A DNA stretch of 34,633 nt from Streptomyces sp. MZ04 (GTDB taxonomy: Bacteria; Actinomycetota; Actinomycetes; Streptomycetales; Streptomycetaceae). The stretch spans positions 1-34,633 of the forward strand of contig NZ_SRIC01000056.1 in assembly GCF_004684775.1 (NCBI RefSeq). The letters run 5' to 3'. The position numbers were made by a program, and so were the translations under genes. Under the pieces are notes generated by a model. That model was not told the DNA's origin. It worked only from the letters and a program-made list of their open reading frames with translations, and made no database searches. Below, piece by piece: positions 1 to 6,555 of the stretch; the stretch's first letter is position 1, and each line of letters begins with the position of its first letter.

Positions 1-6
1 ATGAGC

Positions 7-40
7 GTCTCGTGGGCTCGGAGATGTGTATTAGAGACAG
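7..40 (+). other. Nextera transposase adapter remnant (assembly artefact)
   Basis: These 34 bases match the Illumina Nextera read-2 adapter, from the GTCTCGTGGGC start to the 19-base mosaic end at 22-40, with one mismatch at position 32 (T for A). This is library sequence, not genome. Genomic sequence begins at about 41, and bases 1-6 are of doubtful origin. The match is from memory of the adapter sequence. Confidence 0.93.
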
Positions 41-52
41 GGCCATGGGTTG

Positions 53-646
53 TCACTCACCCTCGGTGATCTCTATGGGGGCGGGGGGCATCGATCCCAC
101 CTGGAAGTTGACTTTGCTGGTCCCCTCCGGCGGGGCGGGGAACTGGGCGAACCAACTGGTCGTGTCGCCCTGCCTCACTTGACCGCTGAACTTTGTGCAC
201 AGGCAACGCCCCGATGTGTCCCGCAGGACCAGGTACTTCTTCTTCCCATCGTTGTCCACCAGGCTTGCGCCCGACAGAGAGCCTCCGTTCGAGCGCAACT
301 CCCGTTCATCACTGGCCCAGTTGGCGGCCAGCCACGACCGGCTGCCGTTGTTCGTAACGGTTCCCGAGACGGTGACGAAGCCGCCCCCGTCGCGGAGTGC
401 CGAGTTGATCGTGACGCTGATGTCACCGTCCTTGGCCTCTGCCAAGACCTTGTCGGTCGCTGGGGCTTCAGTCTTCTTCTCGTCGTCGCCATTCTTAGCT
501 GGCGACGATGACGGCGCGCCCTTGTCAGGCTTGTCCTCGTCGCCACTGTCACCCCCACCGCAGCCGGCCACCGTCAGGACCAGCCCAGTAGTGATCGCCA
601 CAGCGGTCATTGCCCTGCAGGTCTTTATGGTGCGCCGAATGTTCAT
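53..646 (-). CDS. Putative secreted lipoprotein at the end of the Tad locus
   Basis: A 197-residue protein with a lipoprotein signal peptide: basic N-terminus (MNIRR), hydrophobic stretch, and lipobox LTVAGC with the lipidated Cys at residue 29. A linker rich in Asp, Lys, Ser and Glu follows. The remainder (about 70-197) looks beta-rich and may be an immunoglobulin-like or DUF4352-like domain, but I cannot assign a family. I chose the start at 646 because AAGGA lies about 10 bases upstream. The in-frame ATG at 679 overlaps the TGA of the upstream TadG-like gene (TGATG), which would give translational coupling and 11 more residues, but it has no clear ribosome binding site. Being last in the pilin-like gene set suggests a surface role connected with the pilus. 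This is inference. Confidence 0.8.
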   Translation of the reverse strand: MNIRRTIKTCRAMTAVAITTGLVLTVAGCGGGDSGDEDKPDKGAPSSSPAKNGDDEKKTEAPATDKVLAEAKDGDISVTINSALRDGGGFVTVSGTVTNNGSRSWLAANWASDERELRSNGGSLSGASLVDNDGKKKYLVLRDTSGRCLCTKFSGQVRQGDTTSWFAQFPAPPEGTSKVNFQVGSMPPAPIEITEGE

Positions 647-678
647 CGGTAGAGCTTCCTTCTTTCGTCGATCGCTCA

Positions 679-1290
679 TCAGTCGGCCAGGTGAACGGAG
701 AAGAGAACGGACGCGTCGGGCAGGCCATCCCGATCGAAGTCGTCCGGATCGATCTCGAAAGAGTCGCCACCGTCGCAGTCGAATTCCACGGCCTTCTCGG
801 GGTCGGCCGACGGAGCCAGATCGCAGCGCGGCTTGATGATCGCGGTGGCCTCAGCCTTGGCGTGCTTAGTCTCCGTGCCGGGAATGATCGAGTCACCGAC
901 GGTGTAATTGGTCTCGATCTCCACCCAGAACCCCGGATAGCCGTTCACTTCATCCGGTACGACGTCGATGACCTTCGAGTCGTTGTCGGCAGCCAGCGCA
1001 TTCGCCGCGCCACGAGCGCCGTCACCAGTGAACTTGTCACCGTCGAGCCAGTCGAGCCACTCGTCGCCGTCCTTGCCGATGGACTCCCCCAATCCGTCGA
1101 CGAGTTCCTCCCGGGCGTCCTGCGCTGCCGCCAACGCGGCCGCATCAGCCGCCGATTGAGCGCCATTACGCGCGGACGCGGCCTGGGCGAACGCAAAGAA
1201 GGCGAAGGCAACAAAGAGCAGAATCCCCGTCATCCAGATATAGATGGGGAGAGTCTGCCCTCGGTCACCGTGCAGGCGACGAGCTATCAG
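679..1290 (-). CDS. TadG-like pilus-associated membrane protein
   Basis: About 203 residues. A short basic N-terminus ending in DRGQTLP is followed by one transmembrane segment (ILLFVAFAFFAFAQAA) and an Ala-rich stretch ending in AADAAALAAAQDA, typical of TadG/TadE-related proteins of actinobacterial Tad loci. The C-terminal part is acidic and presumably extracytoplasmic. It carries an Asp-rich tail and two cysteines that could form a disulfide. There is no in-frame ATG, GTG or TTG between the start of the homologous region and the membrane helix. The best candidate is CTG at 1290, whose last two bases belong to the TGA of the upstream pilin gene (CTGA). The open frame continues upstream through the pilin gene, but that part is a shadow. 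Confidence 0.72.
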   Translation of the reverse strand: MIARRLHGDRGQTLPIYIWMTGILLFVAFAFFAFAQAASARNGAQSAADAAALAAAQDAREELVDGLGESIGKDGDEWLDWLDGDKFTGDGARGAANALAADNDSKVIDVVPDEVNGYPGFWVEIETNYTVGDSIIPGTETKHAKAEATAIIKPRCDLAPSADPEKAVEFDCDGGDSFEIDPDDFDRDGLPDASVLFSVHLAD

Positions 1291-1505
1291 CCGCCGATCA
1301 CGTCGTTGACCGCATCGCCGATGGCCCCGGAGATCAGTCCGTCCAGCCCCAGCTGATCGATCAACGTAAAGATCCCCGCAATCAAAATCATCAACCCCGC
1401 ATACTCCACAAACCCAGCCCCCGCATCCCGCTCCCTCCCCCGAACCCGGGAAGCCACGGTCACGGTCCAGTCGACCCAGACTCTGAGTACGCGATCCTTC
1501 AGCAC
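1287..1505 (-). CDS. Flp-like type IVb pilin
   Basis: A 72-residue protein starting at GTG 1505, with AAGGGG five bases upstream. A basic leader of 29 residues ends in RDAG, followed by AGFVEY and a hydrophobic helix (AGLMILIAGIFTLI). This fits the type IVb prepilin cleavage rule: cut after Gly29, with Glu at +5 (residue 34) followed by Tyr, as in Flp pilins. The mature protein of about 43 residues would be the filament subunit of a Tad pilus. An upstream in-frame ATG at 1616 would give 109 residues, but the extra part does not look like a prepilin leader. No prepilin peptidase gene is visible here, so processing must depend on an enzyme encoded elsewhere. Confidence 0.75.
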   Translation of the reverse strand: MLKDRVLRVWVDWTVTVASRVRGRERDAGAGFVEYAGLMILIAGIFTLIDQLGLDGLISGAIGDAVNDVIGG

Positions 1506-1961
1506 GACGGCCCCTTCTCTCCCACCCGATACACGCACCGCTACACGCACCGCCGGCGCAACGAATTCCGACACCGCTGTCGTCATAGGCAACGTACGCG
1601 AGATCATGTGACCCAACAGCCACTCTCCGCAACCAATGCCGTTTCAGACGCGCAAGTTGGCGAGTTCCCTTCCCCAGTGGCGAGGTCATCACGCGCCCCT
1701 GAGGCATGCGGCAGGGGACTGCGGCCGGTCAGTCGGTGGCTCGATGCGTTTCACGACTTCCCCTCCCGTGCGTCTCGTGAACTCGCTGTTTGCAAAGGGT
1801 TGTTGGGTCCTGCTGGATCGTCGGGGGCTCGAAGCGGCGCTCGCCGGAGCCGCAGCACCCTTCCCGAGCCACGAGCGACTGTCCCACATCTCGTTGCAGC
1901 CGCGAAGAGGTTTCGCCGAGTGGCTTGATTGAACTCGTACAGGAACTCTCACAAAAACCCC
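1506..1961. other. Intergenic region upstream of the Flp-like pilin
   Basis: About 455 bases lie between tadC (ending at 1962) and the pilin gene, all transcribed leftwards. No open frame here has a plausible start, coding bias or recognisable domain, and the long minus-strand frame crossing it is a shadow of tadB/tadC. It probably contains the promoter of the pilin, TadG-like and lipoprotein genes, but I see no convincing -35/-10 pair. The minus strand shows a T-run shortly after the tadC stop, without a clear stem. Confidence 0.4.
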
Positions 1962-2852
1962 TCACTTCCCCAGGATCGAGCCGAAGTCCGAACCCGAGCC
2001 GAGGAACATTCCCGCCGCGATCAGGATCATCGTCGCCGGGAGCATGAAGACGAGGGTCACCATCGTTGCCTTGGGGATCGTCTTCGCCGCCCTGCGGCGG
2101 GAGTTCTGCGCGTCGGTGCGGCGCATGTCCGTTGCCAGTTGGATCAGTGTGTCCGCGATCGGGGATCCCAACTCCTCGCCCTGCTGGAGTGCCGAGACGA
2201 ATTGTGAGACCTGTTCCGATGCGTTTCTGCGGCGCAGTTCGTCGAAGGCCTGGCGGCGGCTCACCCCCATGTCCATCTGGCGGAGGGTGATGCGTAGTTC
2301 GTCCGCCCAAGGGCCCTCGTACCGCTCCGCCACGCGGTCCAGCGCCTGGCGGAAGCCCAGGCCCGCCGACACGACCACCGCCAGGACGTCCAGGAAGTCG
2401 GGGAGTGTGCGGTCGATCACCTCGCGGCGTTCCCGTATCGCCTGCCAGATCAGGGCGTCCGCCGCCGTCACACCGAAGGCGAAGGTCAGCGCGCCGAAGA
2501 GGGAGGAGCCGTTCGTGAAAAACACCAGGCCCATCACCAGGCCGAAGATGCCGTACACCGCTCGCCTTGCCGCATAGCGGTCGATCGTCAGGCCGCCGGG
2601 GTTTCCCGCCATGTCGATCTTGCGGCGTTTCGCGTCGACCCTCTTCGGGCCCATCAAGCGCAGGACCAAGGGCGCGAAACGGATGCCCAGGCGGTCCACC
2701 GCCGAGCCCGCCGCGGAGACGCGGGTGGCGCCCACCTCTAGGGCTATCGCCAGGTCCGCGGGGAGTTTCGCCTCCGCGCGGTACATGCGGACGCCCTGGC
2801 AGATGCCCGCCACCGCCAGGCCCATCACGGCCGCCATCGCCAGACCGAACAA
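1962..2852 (-). CDS. tadC: Tad pilus inner-membrane platform protein TadC
   Basis: A 296-residue protein of the type II secretion F (GspF/TadC) family. Hydrophobic segments occur at the N-terminus, in the middle (AVYGIFGLVMGLVFF) and at the C-terminus (TLVFMLPATMILIAAGMFL). Between them lies the cytoplasmic T2SF domain with LPDFLDVLAVVVSAGLGFRQAL and the LQQGEELGSPIADTL motif. TadC pairs with TadB to form the platform that couples ATPase motion to pilin extrusion. The start is TTG at 2852, with GGAGGGG six bases upstream, 15 bases after the tadB stop, so tadB and tadC are co-transcribed. Confidence 0.92.
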   Translation of the reverse strand: MFGLAMAAVMGLAVAGICQGVRMYRAEAKLPADLAIALEVGATRVSAAGSAVDRLGIRFAPLVLRLMGPKRVDAKRRKIDMAGNPGGLTIDRYAARRAVYGIFGLVMGLVFFTNGSSLFGALTFAFGVTAADALIWQAIRERREVIDRTLPDFLDVLAVVVSAGLGFRQALDRVAERYEGPWADELRITLRQMDMGVSRRQAFDELRRRNASEQVSQFVSALQQGEELGSPIADTLIQLATDMRRTDAQNSRRRAAKTIPKATMVTLVFMLPATMILIAAGMFLGSGSDFGSILGK

Positions 2853-2867
2853 CGTGATCCCCTCCCC

Positions 2868-3818
2868 CTACACTTCGATCTTGCCGAGGCGGCGGATCAC
2901 GAAGAAGCCCACCGCGTACAGGCCCAGCGCGATCAGGATCAGCATCTGGCCCACCGGGGAGCCTGTCACGCGCTCCAGGGCGCCCTCGTTGGAGGAGTTG
3001 ATCAGGAGCAGGGAGCCCAGGCCCAGGAGCGGGACCGTGAACGCCGTCGCGTGGACCTCCGAGAGCATCGTGCGGACCTCGCGCCTTGTCTCCTTGCGGT
3101 CCTCCAGGGTCTGGGTGAGGTTGCGGAGGGAGTTCACCACCGAGCCGCCCGCCTTGTTGGAGAGGACCAGCGTCGTTACGAGGACTATCAGCTCGCGGGA
3201 CGGGAGGCGTTCTGCCAGTTCGCCCAGCGTGTCGTCGATCGAGCGGCCCAGCGTCAACTGGTCGGCCACCATGGAGAGTTCTTCGCCTGCCGGGGATTCC
3301 AGTTCTTCCGCCGCCATTGCCAGCGATGTGCGCAGGGCCAGGCCCGCCGCCGTTGCGTTGGCCAGGATGCGGGCCACGTCCGGGAGTTGGTTGATGAAGG
3401 CCTCGATGCGCTTCTGGCGTTGCCAGTTGAGGAACACCACCGCGCTCCAGACCGCCACCACTCCCGCGATCGGGCCGAAGAACGGGGCCAGCGACGCCGC
3501 CGCTATCAGCCAGAGGGCTGCTACGACCGCCACTACGTAGACGAAGAACTCGCCCGCCGTCAGGTCGAGTCCCGTCGCCGAGAGGCGCAGGTGGATGGTG
3601 CGGCCCAGGCGGGTGCGGCGCAGGCGGCGGTCCACCGCCGAGAAGCGGCGGCCCCTGCGGGTGGGGTCGCCGTCGCCCGCGCCGGGGCCGATCGACAGGC
3701 GGTCCACCAGTGCCTGGCGCTGGGCGCGGCCCGTCGCGTACGCGTGGATGCCCGCCACGGCGAGCGTGCCGGTCAGAAGGGTGGCGCCCAGGGCCAGCAG
3801 GGCGGCTTTGTTCTCCAT
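2868..3818 (-). CDS. tadB: Tad pilus inner-membrane platform protein TadB
   Basis: A 316-residue T2SF-family protein. It has an N-terminal membrane helix (ALLALGATLLTGTLAVAGI), a pair of central helices (about 90-135), and the cytoplasmic F domain (LPDVARILANATAAGLALRTSL, then TLGRSIDDTLGELAERL). It ends with two helices (VPLLGLGSLLLIN and MLILIALGLYAVGFFVI). The ATG at 3818 has GAGAGG about 10 bases upstream and lies 73 bases after the tadA stop. Order and sequence identify it as the partner of TadC in the inner-membrane platform of a Tad apparatus. Confidence 0.92.
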   Translation of the reverse strand: MENKAALLALGATLLTGTLAVAGIHAYATGRAQRQALVDRLSIGPGAGDGDPTRRGRRFSAVDRRLRRTRLGRTIHLRLSATGLDLTAGEFFVYVVAVVAALWLIAAASLAPFFGPIAGVVAVWSAVVFLNWQRQKRIEAFINQLPDVARILANATAAGLALRTSLAMAAEELESPAGEELSMVADQLTLGRSIDDTLGELAERLPSRELIVLVTTLVLSNKAGGSVVNSLRNLTQTLEDRKETRREVRTMLSEVHATAFTVPLLGLGSLLLINSSNEGALERVTGSPVGQMLILIALGLYAVGFFVIRRLGKIEV

Positions 3819-3891
3819 CAGGCCGTGGCCTCTCGCCCAGAGGTCTGCCCATGGGACTCCTGCTCGTGCGCTCGCGCACCCGCCCTCGTGC

Positions 3892-5238
3892 TCATCCGAT
3901 CGCCTCTCGTGTGTTCAGTACGTCGATGGCCTGCGCGACCCCGAAGCCCTGCGGGACCGGCTCCCCCGCCACGTACAGCCGGTCGGCGACCGGGCGCGGC
4001 AGCGGCAGGTGCTCGAAGTAGCCGTGGACGCGGCGGTCCGCGGAAGAGGCGGCCTGGCGGGGGATGAAACGGGTGACCGGGGCGATGCGGAACTGTTCGC
4101 GGCCGTGCGAGACGAGGAGGACGATCTCGGCGATCTTGCGGGAGCCGTCCGCGTGGCGGGCGAGTTGGACGACCACGTCCACCGCCGAGTTGATCTGGTC
4201 CTTCAGTGCCTCGAAGGGGATTTGGACCTCGGACATCGAGCCGAGCGTCTGGAGGCGCATGAGTGCGTCCTCCGCCGTGTTCGCGTGGACCGTCGCCAGT
4301 GAGCCGTCGTGGCCCGTTGACATGGCTTGCAGCATGTCCAGGGTCTCGCCGCCTCTGACCTCGCCGACGATGATGCGGTCGGGGCGCATGCGGAGGGAGT
4401 TGCGGACCAGGTCGCGGATGGTGATCTGGCCCTTGCCCTCGACGTTCGGGGGGCGGGATTCGAGGCGGATGACGTGGTCCTGTTGGAGTTGCAACTCCGC
4501 CGAGTCCTCGATCGTGATGATGCGTTCGTGGGCCGGGAGGAGGCCGGAGAGCGCGTTGAGGAGGGTTGTCTTTCCTGAGCCTGTGCCGCCGCTGACGATG
4601 ATGTTGAAGCGGGCGCGTACGAAGGCCGAGAGCAGGAGCAGCATGTGCTCGTCGAGCGAGCCCAGGCCGATGAGCTCGTGCAGGGTGTACGCGCGGGGGA
4701 AGCGGCGGATGGTGAGCGTCGGGCCGGTCAGGGCGAGGGGCGGGATGATCACGTTGACGCGCTCGCCCGTGGGCAGGCGCGCGTCGACCATCGGGTTCGA
4801 CTCGTCCACGCGGCGGTTCACCGTGGAGACGATGCGTTCGATCGTCTGCATGAGCTGGTCGTTCGACGCGAAACGGAGGGGGAGTTGTTCGACTCGTCCT
4901 GCTCGCTCTACGAAGATCGAGTCCGGGCCGTTGACCATGATCTCCGTGATCGAGGCGTCCGCGAGGAGCGGTTCGAGTACGCCGAGGCCCAAGGCCTCGT
5001 CGACGACGCGGCGGATCAGCTGGGCGCGCTCCGAGGTCGACTGGACCGGGCCCTCGCGGCTGATGATGTGGCCCAGTACGCGCTCCAGGCGGACGCGGCG
5101 GTCCGCGGCCGTGAGGGACGACATCTCGGCCAGGTCGATCTCTTCGAGGAGCTTGGAGCGGTAGACGGCGACGAGGCTGTCGTCGCGGCTGGGGCCGGGG
5201 TCGGTCTGTGGGGTCGCCACGCGGTCGCGGAGGCTCAT
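3892..5238 (-). CDS. tadA: Tad pilus assembly ATPase TadA/CpaF
   Basis: A 448-residue secretion ATPase that powers pilus assembly. Visible motifs, in order: the N-terminal segment VLEPLLADASITEIMVNGP (about 88-106), Walker A GGTGSGKTT (217-225), Asp box IITIEDSAEL (240-249), Walker B RIIVGEVRGGE (288-298) and His box TGHDGSLATVHAN (308-320). All catalytic elements are intact and the length is normal for CpaF. The ATG at 5238 lies 9 bases after the tadE-like stop. The gene is therefore expected to be co-transcribed with tadE, tadB and tadC. No adjacent tadZ/cpaE gene is present. Confidence 0.95.
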   Translation of the reverse strand: MSLRDRVATPQTDPGPSRDDSLVAVYRSKLLEEIDLAEMSSLTAADRRVRLERVLGHIISREGPVQSTSERAQLIRRVVDEALGLGVLEPLLADASITEIMVNGPDSIFVERAGRVEQLPLRFASNDQLMQTIERIVSTVNRRVDESNPMVDARLPTGERVNVIIPPLALTGPTLTIRRFPRAYTLHELIGLGSLDEHMLLLLSAFVRARFNIIVSGGTGSGKTTLLNALSGLLPAHERIITIEDSAELQLQQDHVIRLESRPPNVEGKGQITIRDLVRNSLRMRPDRIIVGEVRGGETLDMLQAMSTGHDGSLATVHANTAEDALMRLQTLGSMSEVQIPFEALKDQINSAVDVVVQLARHADGSRKIAEIVLLVSHGREQFRIAPVTRFIPRQAASSADRRVHGYFEHLPLPRPVADRLYVAGEPVPQGFGVAQAIDVLNTREAIG

Positions 5239-5247
5239 TGTGTTTGC

Positions 5248-5577
5248 TCAGCTCCCGTCTGCTGCGTCGTCGTTGGGCATGGTGGCTTCCTTGGTCACGC
5301 TCCAGTTCGTGTCCACGAAGGGGAGGAGCGTGGGGACTTGGGCGGTGACGGTCGCCGTGGTCGTGTCCGCGCCGCCGGCGATGGCGACGGTGGCGTCCAG
5401 GCTGCCGTCCATGGCGGCCTGGCCCGCGGCCTCGCCGCCTTCGCCCTGGGAGGCGACTCTCGCTGCCGCGCGGGCTCCTGAGCCCGCCTGGTTGGCGGCG
5501 TAGCCGACGAGGCCTAGCTGGATGGCCGCGAGGCCGATGAGGAGGAGGATGGGGAGGAATCCGGCGAACTCGAGCAT
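5248..5577 (-). CDS. TadE-like pseudopilin, 5' end altered
   Basis: The visible sequence shows the TadE signature: DDRGVSMLEFAGFLP, then a membrane helix (ILLLIGLAAIQLGLVGYAA), an Ala-rich stretch, and a beta-rich extracytoplasmic tail ending at 5248. The only in-frame standard start near the domain is ATG 5577, giving 109 residues that begin MLEFAG. That start lacks a ribosome binding site and would remove the Gly of the expected prepilin site (G, then VSMLE with Glu at +5). The codons just upstream (FDDRG) still look like the gene, but they run straight into a Streptomyces repeat at 5609-5702. The original start was probably displaced by the repeat. The protein may use a non-standard start or be non-functional. 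Confidence 0.6.
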   Translation of the reverse strand: MLEFAGFLPILLLIGLAAIQLGLVGYAANQAGSGARAAARVASQGEGGEAAGQAAMDGSLDATVAIAGGADTTTATVTAQVPTLLPFVDTNWSVTKEATMPNDDAADGS

Positions 5578-5608
5578 GGATACGCCGCGGTCGTCGAAGC
5601 GGGGTTCC

Positions 5609-5702
5609 TTTCCCCGATCCCGCCCCTTCCCGAAACTGGGGCTCCGTCCCAGACCCCGCTCCTCAAACGCCGGAGGGGCTGAAAGATTGCGGACGGGCTG
5701 AA
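5609..5702. repeat. Streptomyces-type dispersed intergenic repeat
   Basis: On the minus strand this stretch reads CAGCCCCTCCGGCGTTTGAG, then GCGGGGTCTGGG...GAGCCCCAG, TTTCGGGAAGGGGCGGG and a purine-rich end. I recognise this from many Streptomyces genomes as a recurring intergenic element. It contains a small hairpin, CTGGG at 5636-5640 pairing with CCCAG at 5648-5652. It sits directly against the first recognisable codons of the tadE-like gene. Recognition is from memory, not a search. Confidence 0.7.
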
Positions 5703-5719
5703 TTTTCCGGCGGCCCGAG

Positions 5720-5745
5720 GGCGTAGCCAGGTGGCGGGCTACGCC
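5720..5745 (-). terminator. Hairpin at the end of the GntR gene
   Basis: GGCGTAGCC (5720-5728) and GGCTACGCC (5737-5745) form a perfect 9-bp stem with an 8-base loop, overlapping the TAG stop of the GntR gene (5741-5739). Only a weak AAAATT follows on the minus strand. It looks like a GC-rich actinobacterial terminator separating the regulator from the Tad genes. Confidence 0.5.
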
Positions 5746-6407
5746 TCCTCCTCGCCGAACAAGTGCCGCACCGTCGAAGCGTAGTTGGTCCGCACATGCG
5801 CCAGCGCCCGCTCCCGGGCGATCTCCGCGTCCCCGGACGCCACCGCCTCGTACAGCTCCCGGTGCTCGGTCAGCAGGTGTGCCCACTCCTCGTTGCGTCG
5901 CGTCATCCACCGAAGCCGCCCGTCGACCGGTTCCATGACGGACGTCAGCAGGCTGTTGCCCGCCATGGCCAGGATGCGGTCGTGGAAGCGGGTGTTGATG
6001 TCGGTGATCGCCTCGGCGTCCGCCGTGCGCGTCGCCTGTGCCGCGCTGTCGAGGAGGGCCGAAAGCTCCGCGAGGCCCTCCTCGGTGGCCCGCTGTGCCG
6101 CGCGTCCCGCGGCGAAGACCTCCAACGCCTCGCGCAGTTCGAAGAGTTCGGTGACGTCGGTGCGGGTGAGGCGGCGCACCACGGTCCTGCGCGGGGTCTC
6201 GAAGGTGATGAAGCCCTCGGCGACCAGTGCCCGGATCGCCTCGCGCACCGGGACCCTGGACACCCCCAGGCGGTCGGCGAGTTCCCGTTCGACCAGGCGG
6301 TCGCCCGGGCCGAGGCGTCCGGCGATGATCTCCTGCCGCAGCTCGGCGAGCACACGTTCGCGTACGGCGCCCAGCGGCTGCTCCACGGTCGTCATGGTGT
6401 CCATCAT
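5739..6407 (-). CDS. GntR-family (FadR/FCD) transcriptional regulator
   Basis: A 222-residue protein. The N-terminal winged helix-turn-helix (about 15-80) contains LAELRQEIIAGRLGPGDRL, ERELADRLGVSRVPVREAIR and a wing. The C-terminal FCD ligand domain shows the metal/ligand pattern DINTRFH, EHRELYEAV and ALAHVRTNY. I chose ATG 6407 because GGGGG lies six bases upstream; ATGs at 6404 and 6395 are alternatives. It is divergent from the NCS1 permease gene, and two FadR-type palindromes lie between them. It is therefore probably the local repressor, responding to the permease substrate or a catabolite of it and controlling its own expression too. Confidence 0.9.
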   Translation of the reverse strand: MMDTMTTVEQPLGAVRERVLAELRQEIIAGRLGPGDRLVERELADRLGVSRVPVREAIRALVAEGFITFETPRRTVVRRLTRTDVTELFELREALEVFAAGRAAQRATEEGLAELSALLDSAAQATRTADAEAITDINTRFHDRILAMAGNSLLTSVMEPVDGRLRWMTRRNEEWAHLLTEHRELYEAVASGDAEIARERALAHVRTNYASTVRHLFGEEEA

Positions 6408-6489
6408 TGCCGACCCCCGCATCGATTTACCGATTCGTAACCGTACGGACATTGCCGAGCGCCTCCGGGGGCGGGAACATGACGGCACC

Positions 6490-6518
6490 TTTGGTATACC
6501 AAACTTTGGTATACCAAA
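6490..6518. promoter_or_regulatory. Two tandem GntR/FCD operator palindromes
   Basis: TTTGGTATACCAAA occurs twice, at 6490-6503 and 6505-6518, separated by one base, so centres are 15 bp apart. Each is a perfect 14-bp palindrome and contains TGGTATACCA, which fits the FadR-type pattern TnGTnnnACnA. The position between the divergent regulator (start 6407) and permease (start 6556) makes these the likely binding sites of the GntR protein. Confidence 0.85.
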
Positions 6519-6555
6519 GCACGCCGCACCTCCGTCCCCTTTCGCAGGAGGCCCC

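Noticed and set aside
1729..3879. 716-residue minus-strand open frame across tadB and tadC
   Set aside because: Pro/Gly/Arg-rich shadow of the two T2SF genes in another frame.
5785..6555. Upstream extension of the NCS1 reading frame
   Set aside because: It would overlap the divergent GntR gene and the operators; GTG 6556 has a proper ribosome binding site and the family N-terminus.
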